In this document: piece by piece, positions 1 through 11,265 of the stretch
Layout: every line of letters begins with the position of its first letter
Position numbering within the stretch: position 1 is the stretch's first letter
Assembly: GCA_000310025.1 (NCBI GenBank)
Contig: FN649726.1
Coordinates: 3,669,660-3,729,727 of the forward strand
Origin: Ectocarpus siliculosus
Taxonomy: Eukaryota; Sar; Phaeophyceae; Ectocarpales; Ectocarpaceae
Length of the DNA stretch: 60,068 bases
Reading direction: 5' to 3'
The notes under the pieces: generated by a model
What the model was told of the DNA's origin: nothing
Seen by the model: only the letters and a program-made list of their open reading frames with translations
The model's database searches: none
Translations under genes and position numbers: made by a program

Positions 1-103
1 TATTAACCCCCCCCCCCTTTTGTTTTTAAAAATTCCCCCCCCCCCCCCCCCCCCCTTTTTTTTTCCCCCGCCCTTCTTTTTCCCCCCCCCCCCCCCCCCC
101 CCT
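1..103. other. Low-complexity poly-C at window edge
   Basis: Long C runs broken by T and A runs, ending at the splice acceptor of the first recognisable exon. It resembles a homopolymer-rich or low-quality assembly end rather than coding DNA. It may be the 3' end of an intron of the carboxypeptidase gene, because coding sequence starts directly after the AG at 104-105. Confidence 0.7.
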
Positions 104-105
104 AG

Positions 106-3100
106 GTTCCTGCAAGAGTTTTTCGCGACGCACCCCGAATACGCGTCCAACCCGTTCTACGTGTTCGGCGAATCGTACGGGGGTCACTACGCACCCTCGG
201 TGGCACACCGGGTGTGGCAAGGAATCAAGTGAGTTGAGAATGGAGGGTGCTTTCGCGCTTCGAGTTGCGTGTTCTTGCACACGCACCACAGCTATTGAAG
301 GGAAGTTGGACTGCCGTCGGGCTTAGGGTCGGTCCCGTCGGGGTGGGCTATGAGGCCTTGGAGGAGAGCTTCTCCTGTGCTAAGGGAGCTGTTCTTCGAG
401 TCTCGAAACTTGACGTGACACTAGTATTGCCATATCTTTACTCGTTCCTCTTTTTTGTTTTGTTTTGCCCGTACGTTTTTCCCTGGCGTCTCCTGTGTTC
501 TCTTGTGCGTCTCTTATCTCTATCTGTCCGTCTGTCTGTCTCTTCGCCCCTTCCTCAACGTTTGTCCTCGCCACGGCCTACCGGGCTATCTGCGCTCCCC
601 CCCAAGTATTGCAATCGTACATGATCACCCTGCCATTTGCTGCACAGCCACAACAGATTCTCATATTCTCATCTGTGAACCAATCCGTTGTATGTATGTA
701 GCACTTTGACCCCCCCCCCGCCCTGGTGGTCCCCCTTTTCTTCCTTTTGTTCCTTGTGCTCGGCGGCGGGTGGACGGACGCCCACGACCTTTTGCTGCAC
801 CAAACTTGCTCCCCACCGTCTGTCTGACCCAGCCGCCTCCCGCCGGTCGATTCCGAATGCCTTTTGATGTTACCGTTGATGGTGCAGGAACGGGGAGGGT
901 TCCGCGATCAATCTTCAGGGGATGGGCATTGGAAACGGCCTCACGTCTCCTGCGATACAGTACCCCTTCTACACTCAGGTGCGCGTTACTGCTGTGGTAC
1001 TGCGGGATGTAGCCAGTGTATCCCAACTTGTGGCTCGAAGTTCCTCCGCCCTCAGCCCTTCCCCTGCCCCGCTCGAAGTGGCATTGGATACCGCACTGCC
1101 TGGGCCGATTTTCCAGACGCAGCAGGAAGGGGATTTCGATATTTTCAGGGCGTTTTTGGAGCTGTCTTTCGGTCGATAGCTTTCTGGAATCGGCAGCTGT
1201 CCCTTCTGTATAGATTGTAACGAGCTTGGGAAAGCGTGGTACCTAACACAGCATCCGGTGCAGCATCACCTCGTCCTTCGCCGACTGCGATTGGTATCCG
1301 CGCTCGAGACATGGCTGGGCCGCGCCCCTCCCTTTCCCCCACGCATCCCCTCTATAAAGTTCCGGTTACGTTTGTCTGCAGAAGTATCGCAAGTACACTT
1401 TTACATGCAGAACTCCTTTGTGGCCGTATCATCCTTGCCGCCGTTATTCGTGTGTCTCCCTTCTTCTTCGCGGGGCCGCGATTGTGTGCACACATGTAAA
1501 ACGTGTGAGATGGACTCAGTCACGTGAGGGGTTGTTAACCACCACTTTCGTCTTTTTTTTTTTTTTTCTCCGTTAATTGTGGCCGGCCGGTGGCCGATCA
1601 GATGGCAGTCGACAACCCGTACGGGGTGAAGGCGGTGTCCGAGAAGGACGCGGCCATGATGCGGGCATACACGCCGGCGTGCGTGGCGCTCATCGACGGA
1701 TGCCAAGACGTGCCGGAGGTATGTGTGCGTGCGTGTGTCACGAACAAGATGGTTTTGTGTGTACGCTTGTTTGTGTTCCTGGCATCGACCGCGCTATCCG
1801 GCAGACCAATGAAAATATGGCAGTCGTAATTTATTGCGGTTGAAAACAGGACGCTTCGAAACGTCATCATCTAGGACCCCGTGTGTGTGTTGTGTGTGTG
1901 TCTTGTAGTCGGCATCGACCGCGATAATGTATGTAGCCAGATTTCCGAGAACGCCCTCAGGAATTGTTTGACAAAAAAGCGAAGAGGCCCCCGCAAGTCG
2001 GCGTGTGTGGTCACGCGTAGGTGTGCCCGTGTGGGGGGGGGTGTTTCGTTTGTCGGCTTGAGTCGAGTCGTTCACTACTCGGGTAGCTTATTGGACTGGC
2101 GCTATCGCGGGCCGAGCAATCAATACGAACCAAGTTCCGGATCTGATCGAAAACCTTTCCCCTACCGCTGCCCCCCCCGGCCTTGACCCGCGTACACACT
2201 CGCCACCGCTTCGACATGATTTACATTTGGGTGGCGTCCACCCTACTGGCGTAAACCCTGCTGGCCTGGCGATACTTGGCACGCAAACGCAAACTGCGTT
2301 GGTGTTGCGGCGCGCGGGGAACAGATGTGCGACGATGCTCAGTCTTTCTGCGACGAGCACATGATGGCGCCGTACATGCTCTCCGGCCTTAACCCGTACG
2401 ACGTCAGGTAGGCGCTGCTGCCGCAATGCTGCTGCTGTTTTTGTTGTTGCAATCCTGGTGCAGGCCATGGTCGTGGCTTGTGCTGGTGGTGCTGCTGTTG
2501 CTGATGGTGCTATTGTCGTGGGCGCACACCTGTTGCTTCTGTGTTGAACCACTAATCCGTTTGCATGAGATGAGATGAGATATGCAGTGATGTGGCGTTT
2601 GACCACATGTAAACGGCTCGGCTTGTGTTGGAAGTTGGGCGGTACCCTCTGTCTCCGCAGATTGAACAAATGCGTACACGTCAGGTGCTGAGTTTTGGCT
2701 TTGCCCCGTCTTCACAGTAGATGTTCCCACACCGGATACTGCTGTGCCGTCGTTCGCGCCACCGGGAACTTTTTTTTTTGTGATTTCTTAGAATCCCGCG
2801 TGATACAAATCTCGCCTTTGTAGTTTCTTTGTGATGCAGGTTGCCAATCCATCGTTCGCCTTACGGCTATTCGTGGTCTCTCTCGCGCGCCCCTGCGTCG
2901 TCGACCGACGTGAAAACACGCGAACACGAATTAACAGGAAGCAGTGCGGCGACCAAGGCCTGTGCTACGACTTCTCTGCCATCGAGAAGGTACGATACAG
3001 AGCAGGGGTGCCCGCCTCCTCCCTCCCGCCTCTCGGCAAACAAGGCTGGTAGCTAGTCGAAGGTTTGGTCAAACTATTATGTTCCTTGCCACAGACTTGC

Positions 3101-3579
3101 CGCTGGCTTCGCGAGCAGACGGCTTCTCCTGCGGTCGCTCCTGCTGCTTTATGCCACAGGTCTGGAAAGCGTCGCACGCGGCGACCGACACGCCGAGTCA
3201 ATCGACCCTGTCTTTTTCAGGACCCCGTGTTCTCTTCCTCCCCCCCCCTCCACCTTGCATACCGTTTTTTCTCGCGCACACGCATGTTTTTTTTTCGTTT
3301 ATCGTACATGCCATATTGTACTCACCGGACGTCACCATGCCCCCCTCAATGTTCCCAACCCGCGGCGCAAAAAAAAAAACGGAACGGAACAAAATGGGAT
3401 AAAAGTTCCTGAGGCTGGACAGCACCCGCGAGGCCCTTAACGTGCGTGATGACAGTGCACCGTGGGAGTCTTGCAACATGAAGGTCAACTCTGACTTCAG
3501 CGGGGACTGGATGCGAGAGTTCGACGGGCTCATCGGGCCGATGCTGGAGGACGGAGTGTCCGTGCTTATCTACGGTGAG

Positions 3580-3627
<48 letters not shown>

Positions 3628-5541
3628 TTTCGAGGTTGCTTTGCTTCCCCTGTCCGATTGGTTGTGGGAAAAGCGATCGCCAGTTAACCGTTTCGTGTAG
3701 TGGCGCGCGGGAACGAAAGAAAATGTTCAACCCGCGTGAACACACACTCGGCAATATCACTATTCTCTATTTTATTCTTCTCGCTCACCCGCGTCATCAC
3801 CGGCACGTTTTTTTTTTTTGCCGCTACTCTCACCCATGTTGCGCCTTGTTTGCACCTTAAAAGCACCCTCCGTACCCCTGCCCTCCCGCCACCGCCACCG
3901 CTCTCGCACGTGCACCCCATATCTCCCCCTACACCTGCCTGTTCTGCAGCCGGTGACTGCGACTGGATTTGCAACTACATGTGAGAGGAGGGTCGAGACA
4001 TTTGGAAGTTTGGGATGACGGTAAACAAAAGCGAACACTGATAGATGCGTGGTTCGCAAAATGTTGGCTGATGCCTCGGTGTGATGCCCCCCCCCCCCCC
4101 TTCATGTCGCACAGTGGCATGCCTCGCATGCGAATGTGTAGTGGAGGATATGCTACCGAAGGTTGCATACGAAAGATACTTCACCCCCTGGACTGATTTT
4201 CAAAGCTCAATTACTCCACGACTAAGAAGATGCCAAAATCAGATGATGCGTTTTCAGAAAGCCCTCGATGAGACGGTTCCAACGCCTCCCGCCATTTTCG
4301 GCACCCTCACCACTTTTCTTGCGGATTAATCGAGCTTTGAAAATCGGTCCAGGAGGTGTGATGTATTGTGCGACCTACGGCATTCGTGCTACGTACAAAA
4401 CAACAGAGCTGCTCCATCTGTCTGTCCTTCGCCGGCTAAACAACGTCGTCATTATTACTATTATTTTGCCAGGGGCAATGAGGCGTGGACCCTCAGCCTG
4501 GACTGGACCGGGGGGGACGGCTTCCGAGCGGCCCCGCAGATTGAATGGAGCACGGACGCCGCCGCCGCAGGCCTGTCGAGATCATACGGGGGGCTCACGT
4601 TCCTTCAAGTGTACGAGGCGGGACACATGGTGGGTTGTGGTGTGTGCCGGAGAGGTCTACTTGCCGGGTTGGTTCCCTTTCCGCCCATGGTACATCGAAA
4701 GCCCAGATAGCGGGAACGGCCTTTCCTAGGCTTAGCAGTTGGCCTCTCTTTTCTGTGGCGGCGTGATTCGAGTACGGTGATGTTCCGGGTTCTCCATTCC
4801 TTGTACCTGTGCGGCTTTGTTTTTTGTTTTTATAACTTGCTCCTCCTAGTCGATAGCCATGCTCAGGCTAGATCATCGGTGAACAAGACATGAAGCAAAA
4901 ACGAAACAACCGTAGGGCAAGAGATCGATAGGCACGATGAGGGGGCAAGATTTAGCAAGAACAATTAAGTTGCAGGGTGAACGGGCCGAAAGAGTTGAAG
5001 AGATCCGGCCGCACACCGGCAGCGCGTCGTTCCTCCTCCTGGTGATCAAGATCGCGACCAAACCTCGATGCGTGCGCATCATGTCCGTGGACCGTTGTTC
5101 CTGATGAGGTCGTGGTTGTTGGTCGTGCGGCTATCACATCATCTTCGTAGAGATGCGCGTCCATGGGTTTATTTCAAGCACGATGCTACGTTTCATCAGT
5201 TTCGTCACCACAGAAACCGGCCTGGCTAGGCGAATCAGAAGACGGACCCCCCCCCCCCACTCACAACGAACAAGGCTAGAAATCACTGCCAATACGGCTA
5301 GAAATATCAGTACTTGCGAACCTTCTTTTGAGGTGGCCATTTTTAGAAACTTTTTAGCCTGCAAGGTGACTGACTCACGCTGACGACTTGCCTTTGCTGG
5401 GCTGTGCGCCGGGTGTTGCAACAGGTGCCCATGGACCAGCCGGAAGTTGCCCTGGCCATGCTCAACGCCTTCGTGCACGAAGACGCCCGCCCTTTCGAGC
5501 AGCCGCAGCACGCGGGGGGCGAGAGCGCAACGGTGTCTTAA
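106..5541 (+). CDS. Serine carboxypeptidase, peptidase family S10 (5'-truncated)
   Basis: Secretory or vacuolar serine peptidases of this family remove C-terminal residues from peptides. Exons by GT/AG and phase: 106-228, 888-978, 1602-1718, 2325-2407, 2938-2989, 3406-3574, 3950-3980, 4473-4629, 5425-5541 (TAA). All joins keep frame and give about 313 residues, the C-terminal two thirds of a usual 420-480 residue enzyme. The N-terminus and any signal peptide lie left of the window. The catalytic triad is complete: Ser in GESYGGHY (exon 1), Asp in YAGDCDWICN (exons 6/7) and His in AGHMVPMDQP (exons 8/9). The oxyanion and substrate region GMGIGNGLTSP in exon 2 and GLNPYDVR with nearby cysteines in exons 4/5 are also typical. 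Exon 7 is only 31 bases. The acceptor of exon 6 (after AAAAG at 3405) has a poor pyrimidine tract and is the least certain junction. No closer subfamily is assigned. Confidence 0.95.
3583..3626. repeat. (GA)n microsatellite in carboxypeptidase intron 6
   Basis: A nearly pure GA dinucleotide run starts a few bases after the donor at 3575. It lies entirely within the intron between exons 6 and 7. Confidence 0.95.
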
Positions 5542-7640
5542 GCCATGACCCGTTGACCGCGCCTCCTCTGTACAGGACAACTGCTGTTGTGATGCTGCAA
5601 GACCCCCCCACCCCCCGTTCCATCTTTTACGAAAGAGAGTAAGAGAGAGGATGGGTGCCGTCACTGCGTTGCTCTAATTTGTGTGTAAATACTCGCTCGA
5701 GAGCGACCTTGGCGTGCCGTTTCACAATGCCGTGTGAAACACCATGCCCGTCTTCGGACCCGGGGCGAGCCCTCGCGCACCGCAGAGAAGTTTTGTAGAG
5801 GGCGTCGATCTTCTAGCTCGAGGGCGATCGATCTTATGGCTCGAGAGGTTTCGGGATGCGAATGCGGACGGCAGCGAGAGAGTGGTTGGGTCGGACGTTG
5901 CCGCTCGCTGCCGTTGTGCTGGTGTCGCCGGCGGCCGGCCTCACCCCATTCGACCGTTGTTTTTGGTCGCGTGTTGATTCCTTTCTTGCGGGAGAACGGG
6001 TTTCTTCCTTCCGTGCTTTGTGCTTGGGGCGAGAAAGCCGTACGCCCCGTGCTTGTATGTAGAGCGGCACCTCGATTTGTAAATACGTATGTATGGGTGT
6101 CTTAAAAGCTCTACCAGCCATTTTGCGGCATGTGCATCCAACTAGGTGGATTGCCAGTCCACCGTGGGGGTTGCTCAAATGTGTCTTTTTTTGTTTGTAT
6201 TTTTTTTGTTGGCCGTCTCGTGGTGTGGTGGGGGCCCGTAGCTGTGTTGACACATGGGGCGTGCAATCGGAATCACGAATGAACGGATTTCTAGCTCTCG
6301 CCGCGTAGAGCATCGTAGAGTTCCTCGCGTGGGACCGCTGTGTTAACGGTCTCTTCTGCATAGATAGGCGCGATACGGTGAAGGAAGGATACCCTGAAAC
6401 TTGGGAGGCCCGACGTTGCTGCTTGTTAGGCTTTGGGCGCTTGTGCGTTGCCACGGGCCGGAGTAGAACGAGGTTAGAGAAAAACACATTTGTGGCAGAC
6501 AATCCGCAGAATGAATGGACTCATGTTTCCCAATTCAATGCCCCACGTTTGGGTATACTGGTGCAGATTTTGCGCACATGTTTCGTTTGCGGACGAGCGC
6601 GCGCAATGCTCGTACGCGCCACGAACACGCCTAGCTCTGCGAGCGGACTGGATGCAGTCGTATCACACGCTGTCTTCCGCACGATATCGAAAAAAGTGAA
6701 AAGTGGGGTTCGTTACGAACACGACCAAGAAGAGGTTTACGTAACGGGCTTCGTGGTGGGCGAACTCTTCAGCCGAAGTGAATGTCGCAAAGTATTTTGT
6801 TGCGTGCCACGTATGCACTGTGTGCGTGTAGACAAACCTTGGGAGTAAAATTGAGGGGGTCTGACATGGATCGACACATCGACACACAGCCAAAAAGAGG
6901 TGTCAGAGGAGCTACAGTACATTGCCAAAAAAGAGGGTGGGTTGTCGGTTTCAGCGCCGGCATCAATGTTTTCTCTGGAGTAAACCGAGCACCGCACGAT
7001 GTGCACGCAGCCAAACCGATCCGCAGGGGGGCTTTCCAACATCGAACGAAGCGTTAGGTTTGCAAAGAGAGAAAAGGAGAAGTAAGGGCGAGGGCCAAGC
7101 TGGAGAAAAAACACTTCCATCCTGCTTTACTTTGTGGTCCCTGGTGCGTCAGGCATATACCAAAAGGTGCATCAGACTGCCGCCCAGAAGATGGGACGAC
7201 GGTACTGTAACAGTTGATTTCAAGGATCGAGCTGAATCGAGTTGACGTCGCCAAGTCGGGCATTATCGTCGCGCATTGTTGGAAGTGTCGAGTTGCCGCC
7301 CCAACTCTCTACCCCCGCTCCTCGGCGTCGAAGAGACGGACGGTAAACATTCAGGTGCACACGCCGAAAACCAGTGGGCGACGCGTACCTTTGCCCGCGT
7401 TCGACTTGTGTTCGGTCGTTCGTGCCTCGGAGATATTTGGAATCTACAGTAGTAGTTATCAATGAAACGCTACCATGTCCGTTGCGACTGCTGCTCGTTA
7501 TGCGATCCTACAAATGAACGATAGAAGATCCAGCTACATACCGGGCTCTCCAATTGTGCCGACTTTCTTTCTTTCTGTTGTTGTTGTTGTCTTGTCAAAA
7601 GAAACAAAAACCCGTGGTAACCTTCACCTTCACAGCGACC

Positions 7641-7764
7641 CACGACCACTCTTAAGACACGACCACTCTTCAGACACGACCACTCTTCAGACACGACCAC
7701 TCTTCAGACACGACCACTCTTCAGACACGACCACTCTTAAGACACGACCACTCTTAAAGACACG
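7641..7764. repeat. 17-bp minisatellite, about seven copies
   Basis: Tandem copies of the unit ACACGACCACTCTTCAG. The outer copies carry AAG in place of CAG, and the last has one extra A. There are no spacers between units, so this is a minisatellite and not a spaced array. Confidence 0.95.
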
Positions 7765-7765
7765 A

Positions 7766-8190
7766 TGCTGACTGAGTAGTCTAATGGGTAAGCCTTTCTA
7801 ACATTTCTTGCCAGCTAGGCAGTTAGGTCAAGAAGCCCATTCTACGGGTAGGTCCATTGAATGAATGAGCAAAATCAAACACGAGGGGGTAGTTCCGTCT
7901 CGTCATTGCTGAAGATGCTAGACTACGCGTCTTGGGAACAACGCCGAAAACTTCAAACAATATTACGGCACGGACTCGGCACTACTGTAGTCCTCTTTAT
8001 TGTACGGTTTGACACTAACACCAAAGGAAAATTCAAAGCTCTCCCTGCTAAGGCGGTACTTACTTAAATAAGCGGGGGAACGACCCAGAGGAGGAGAGAA
8101 CACCAAAGATCCCTAATAGGCAGGGCTCGGGGGATACGCATGCCTTGATGTCCTTGAAACAAGGGTTCGAATACCACCCACGACAAAAAA
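7766..8190 (+). repeat. tRNA-like relics (possible tRNA-derived SINE)
   Basis: At about 7769-7795 there is an A-box-like stretch, TAGTCTAATGGGTAAGC. At 8164-8175 the string GGTTCGAATACC matches a B-box and lies in a tRNA-like 3' half ending ACCACCC. The two are too far apart to be one tRNA, and no acceptor stem pairs. They look like separate or interrupted remnants of tRNA-derived repeats. Confidence 0.3.
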
Positions 8191-8482
8191 CTAACCTCGC
8201 GCTCAGAGCTTGGGCTACCTTTTAATACTACTGTAGAAATGCAAAGACCATTTCAGGCACACGCCGACACACGGTGACACGGTGAAACGTGTCATAGGCC
8301 CTCTGGCAGTTCGTTTCGCTGCAACTCGAACGGATACACGAGCACACTTTGGAATTCTACGTTTGCACAACGAGAGGAGGAAAGGACGCTGGGGGCGGGA
8401 CCTGTACCTACAAAGTCACTTGCCATGAGGTTCGTATGACCGGGTTGGGGAGGGAGGGTCAAATGAAAAAGGACCACCTCTA

Positions 8483-8666
8483 CACCATTCGTTCTGTATG
8501 AAGCAGAGCATGGAAACTGTTGTTTACAATAGTATCCAAGCTCTGTTTGATTCAGAGAGAGCGATAAAAGGGGCCAAATTGCACCATTCGTTCCGCACAA
8601 AACGGAGAACGAAACCTGTTTGTTTACAACAGTTTCCAAGCTCTGTTTGATGCAGACGAAGCGATG
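8483..8666. repeat. Direct repeat, two diverged copies of a ~99-bp unit
   Basis: Copy 1 starts at 8483 and copy 2 at 8582. Both begin CACCATTCGTTC, contain TGTTTACAA, share CCAAGCTCTGTTTGAT and end near AGCGAT. There are scattered substitutions and small indels. The block lies just downstream of the alpha-kinase stop on the opposite strand. Confidence 0.85.
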
Positions 8667-8705
8667 ATACGACAACAGCAGGCATACTCGACGACACTCG
8701 CCTAC

Positions 8706-11265
8706 TTACCCCGGCACGCCCCCACCCACATGTCCCTTGGATTCCCAGCTGGCAAGACCGAGCAGGCGGCACACGTCGTTGCACTGGTGGGTTTCGAAGA
8801 ACTTGCGCATGCCCTTCTTGCCCAAGTCCGTCCTCCCGTACACCTGACGACGTCCGGACGCGGACCGATAGTGGATCACCGGATCGGTCAGCTCGAACAC
8901 GCCAGCACGGTCCTCATGGATGCAGCTGGTGGACTGCACTCCCTGCAGGTCGCACACGAGCATCTTGCGACGACTTTTGCGGTACGAGAAGTGGGAGAAG
9001 GCCTGCACGTAGCTCTCCGGCTCAGGGTCGAAACTTGTTGGACCGCCTTCCGCCTTCTCGCCAGCCAGAGCACCAACGGATGTACCATCGTCGTCCTCGT
9101 CGTCGTCCTCGTCGCCTCCGCGAATGATGGGCACCTCGCCGTCGCTGTCGGAGTCTTCTTCTTCTTCGTCGATGGCCCCCATCATCTCGTCGGCGCGAGC
9201 GCGCATTAAACCCGCGGCGGGTTCCGCTGCAGAAGCGCCGGCGGGGTCGGCTCCCTGCCCGCCGTGAACGTAGCCGTTGTTGCCGTTGAACTTGGTGTAA
9301 CGGCCCACGAGCAATTTCTCCACCAGGACGCTCCGATTAACCCCCCCTTCAAGGAAAGTGTACACCGAACATGGAAGGAACGAAATGTCCCACACCCGAT
9401 GCTTGCAATCATCACCGAAGATTACGCGGAGCATAAACCGTACCCTGTGGTTGAATCGTTCGGCCATACGCTGCGCCTCTAGCTGGGTCCAGGCAAAAGA
9501 GTGGTGAAACTGGATTTTCATGGTTTCTTGTCCGATATGCTTGCTCTCTTTCGCCACCAACTTTGGCCCCACAAGCTCACCACTCCGCAGGTCAACCTCC
9601 TGGTGATTTTAAAGAGAGACCCAAAGAGAGTGTTGCAAATGCACGTAGAGGGAAGACAATTCGTACAGTAGTTAGAGTTGGAAACCGGGGTCGGTCGTGT
9701 TGACTGCTCGCGCAGTGAGTGGCCTTGTGTGCATGTGCTATCGGGGGAGGATGGAGGCGTTCGTTGAGGGTTTGCCAAGGAAAACGAAAAGTACACGAAC
9801 TCTGTGGCCGCACAAAGCAGCAACGTGCAAATCGTAGTGAGCCTAAGCAAGTAGCAGGGACCTTGTCAACGGGGTGTTCATTGACGAATCCAAAGGATTC
9901 AAGATCTTGAAAAGGATACTGCTGCAGTCCCTCAACAGAGAGGCGCAGACTAAATGCACACACCTGCAGGCCGAACACCAGACGCTCGGCACCCTGTCCC
10001 AGGCTTTTGCTACGGATAGCGATACCGTTGGCCTTCTCCGAGAACAGCTCCACCGGAACCCAAGGAGTTCCAGAGTACTTCATGGCTTCCAACGAGAACT
10101 CGTAGCCCTCGACGCTGCTCGAATACACCACCCAGCCGTCCCCCGTTTGGGCTGTGGTAGGCGCGCGACCCCAGTGAGAGCCGGGGGCCTCCCTTTCCAC
10201 TTGCCGTAGCTCGCGGCGCTGGTTATTACCACCCGCCAGCGTGGTGAGGCGAAGCCTGGTGGCCGTCAGGGACGAAATGCTGTCGGCGATAGCGGTTCCG
10301 AGGCCCCTTGACGACAGCTCCGGTCGGTGAAACTTTCCCTGCGAGCCTCCGTCGCGGGCAGCTTCGGCCATTCTCTCCAGCACAGTAAAATCCTGCTCTG
10401 GTCCAGCGAATCCGAGAGTCACGACGGACAGCTGCTCCCCAAACACTTCCGCCAGATTTGTCACCCGGCCGAGGATGGTTTCTACCACTTCCGGGTAGCT
10501 GGTGGTGATGCCCACGTGGTTGGCATAGCTGTAGTCGCTGGGCCGGCCATCAGAGAGGAACAGCAGAGACAGAGCACACTCGCCGTGGGCCTGGCTTTTG
10601 AGAAGCTCCTCAGCTATGTCCAACGCCGGCAGAAAGTTGCCGTGAAACTGTGGCGCGCCGGTGTCGTGAAGGTTGACGAATTGATTGTACAGCACTAGGC
10701 CCATTGGCTCCTTCTCGACCGCGATGTCAGCCGACCCTTGCATCACGACAAGGCTCACAACATCTGTGTCAGTCGCGTCCCCAGAGAGCCGCGGCTTCGC
10801 CACGAAATCCATCGCAAGCATTCCAAACACCGCCTGAGACCGATTGTAGAAATCAGCAACATCGGTCTCTCGCATAGACCCTGACTGATCCACAACGATG
10901 ACGGTGTGGGAGGTACAAAGGGAAGGGTCGTTCTTCAGGCGCTGCTTCGCGGCTTCATGCTCCCCGATCTGCTTCAAGGTAAGCTCGGCATGGGGGATGC
11001 CGATAGGCGCTACCCAGGACGTGATCTCTTGAGTCGAAGTCTCGTCCGTGATGTAGATGATGTCCGCGTAGGTGTACTTCCACCTGATCGCACCGGTTTC
11101 CGGGTCTCGCTTTGCAAGCTGCTTCTTGCCGTACCTCACGGCGGCTTGCAGATCTCGTCGATCGATCTGGCGCTCGGCCCGGCGTCGCTCGCCGTGGAGG
11201 CTCGAAAAGAAGAGGACTTCGCTCGTGCCCGGAATAGCGGTACTGGAGGGCCCAGGTTCGGCCAT
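8706..11265 (-). CDS. VwkA-like protein: VWA domain plus alpha-kinase
   Basis: Two exons, 11265-9964 and 9599-8706, joined in phase 0, give about 731 residues from the ATG at 11265 (MAEPGPSS). Residues about 110-330 form a von Willebrand A domain with the MIDAS motif DQSGS and a later LSDGRPSD. The C-terminal half is an alpha-kinase (the MHCK, eEF2K and VwkA family). It shows GAERLVFGL at the exon join, LVAKESKH as the probable ATP-binding lysine region, and the family strings VCDLQGV and FELTDPVIHY. The last motif is GRTDLGKKGMRKFFETH followed by QCNDVCRLLGL, which holds the zinc-binding His and Cys residues. An acidic insert (EEEEDSDSDGE, DEDDDEDDD) lies inside the kinase. In Dictyostelium, VwkA with this architecture acts in contractile-vacuole and myosin regulation; the algal role is unknown. 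The stop at 8706 overlaps a perfect donor (GGGTAAGTAGG), so a further small 3' exon is possible. Confidence 0.88.

Larger units (their letters stand above)
5542..8705. other. Intergenic region between convergent genes
   Basis: No coding region could be supported. The open frames here, on both strands, lack recognisable domains and credible splice chains. The region holds the 3' flanks of the carboxypeptidase (+) and the alpha-kinase gene (-), a 17-bp minisatellite, tRNA-like fragments and a duplicated 99-bp unit, each listed separately. Confidence 0.6.

Noticed and set aside
3406-3444. Frameshift or stop at the start of carboxypeptidase exon 6
   Set aside because: Using the AG at 3404-3405 gives an open, phase-correct exon starting FLRLDSTREALNV, which fits the family.
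5834-6502. 222-codon minus-strand open frame
   Set aside because: No domain, no codon pattern like the neighbouring genes, no splice partners. Treated as chance in intergenic DNA.
7641-7764. CRISPR-like array
   Set aside because: Units are directly adjacent with no spacers and the genome is eukaryotic.
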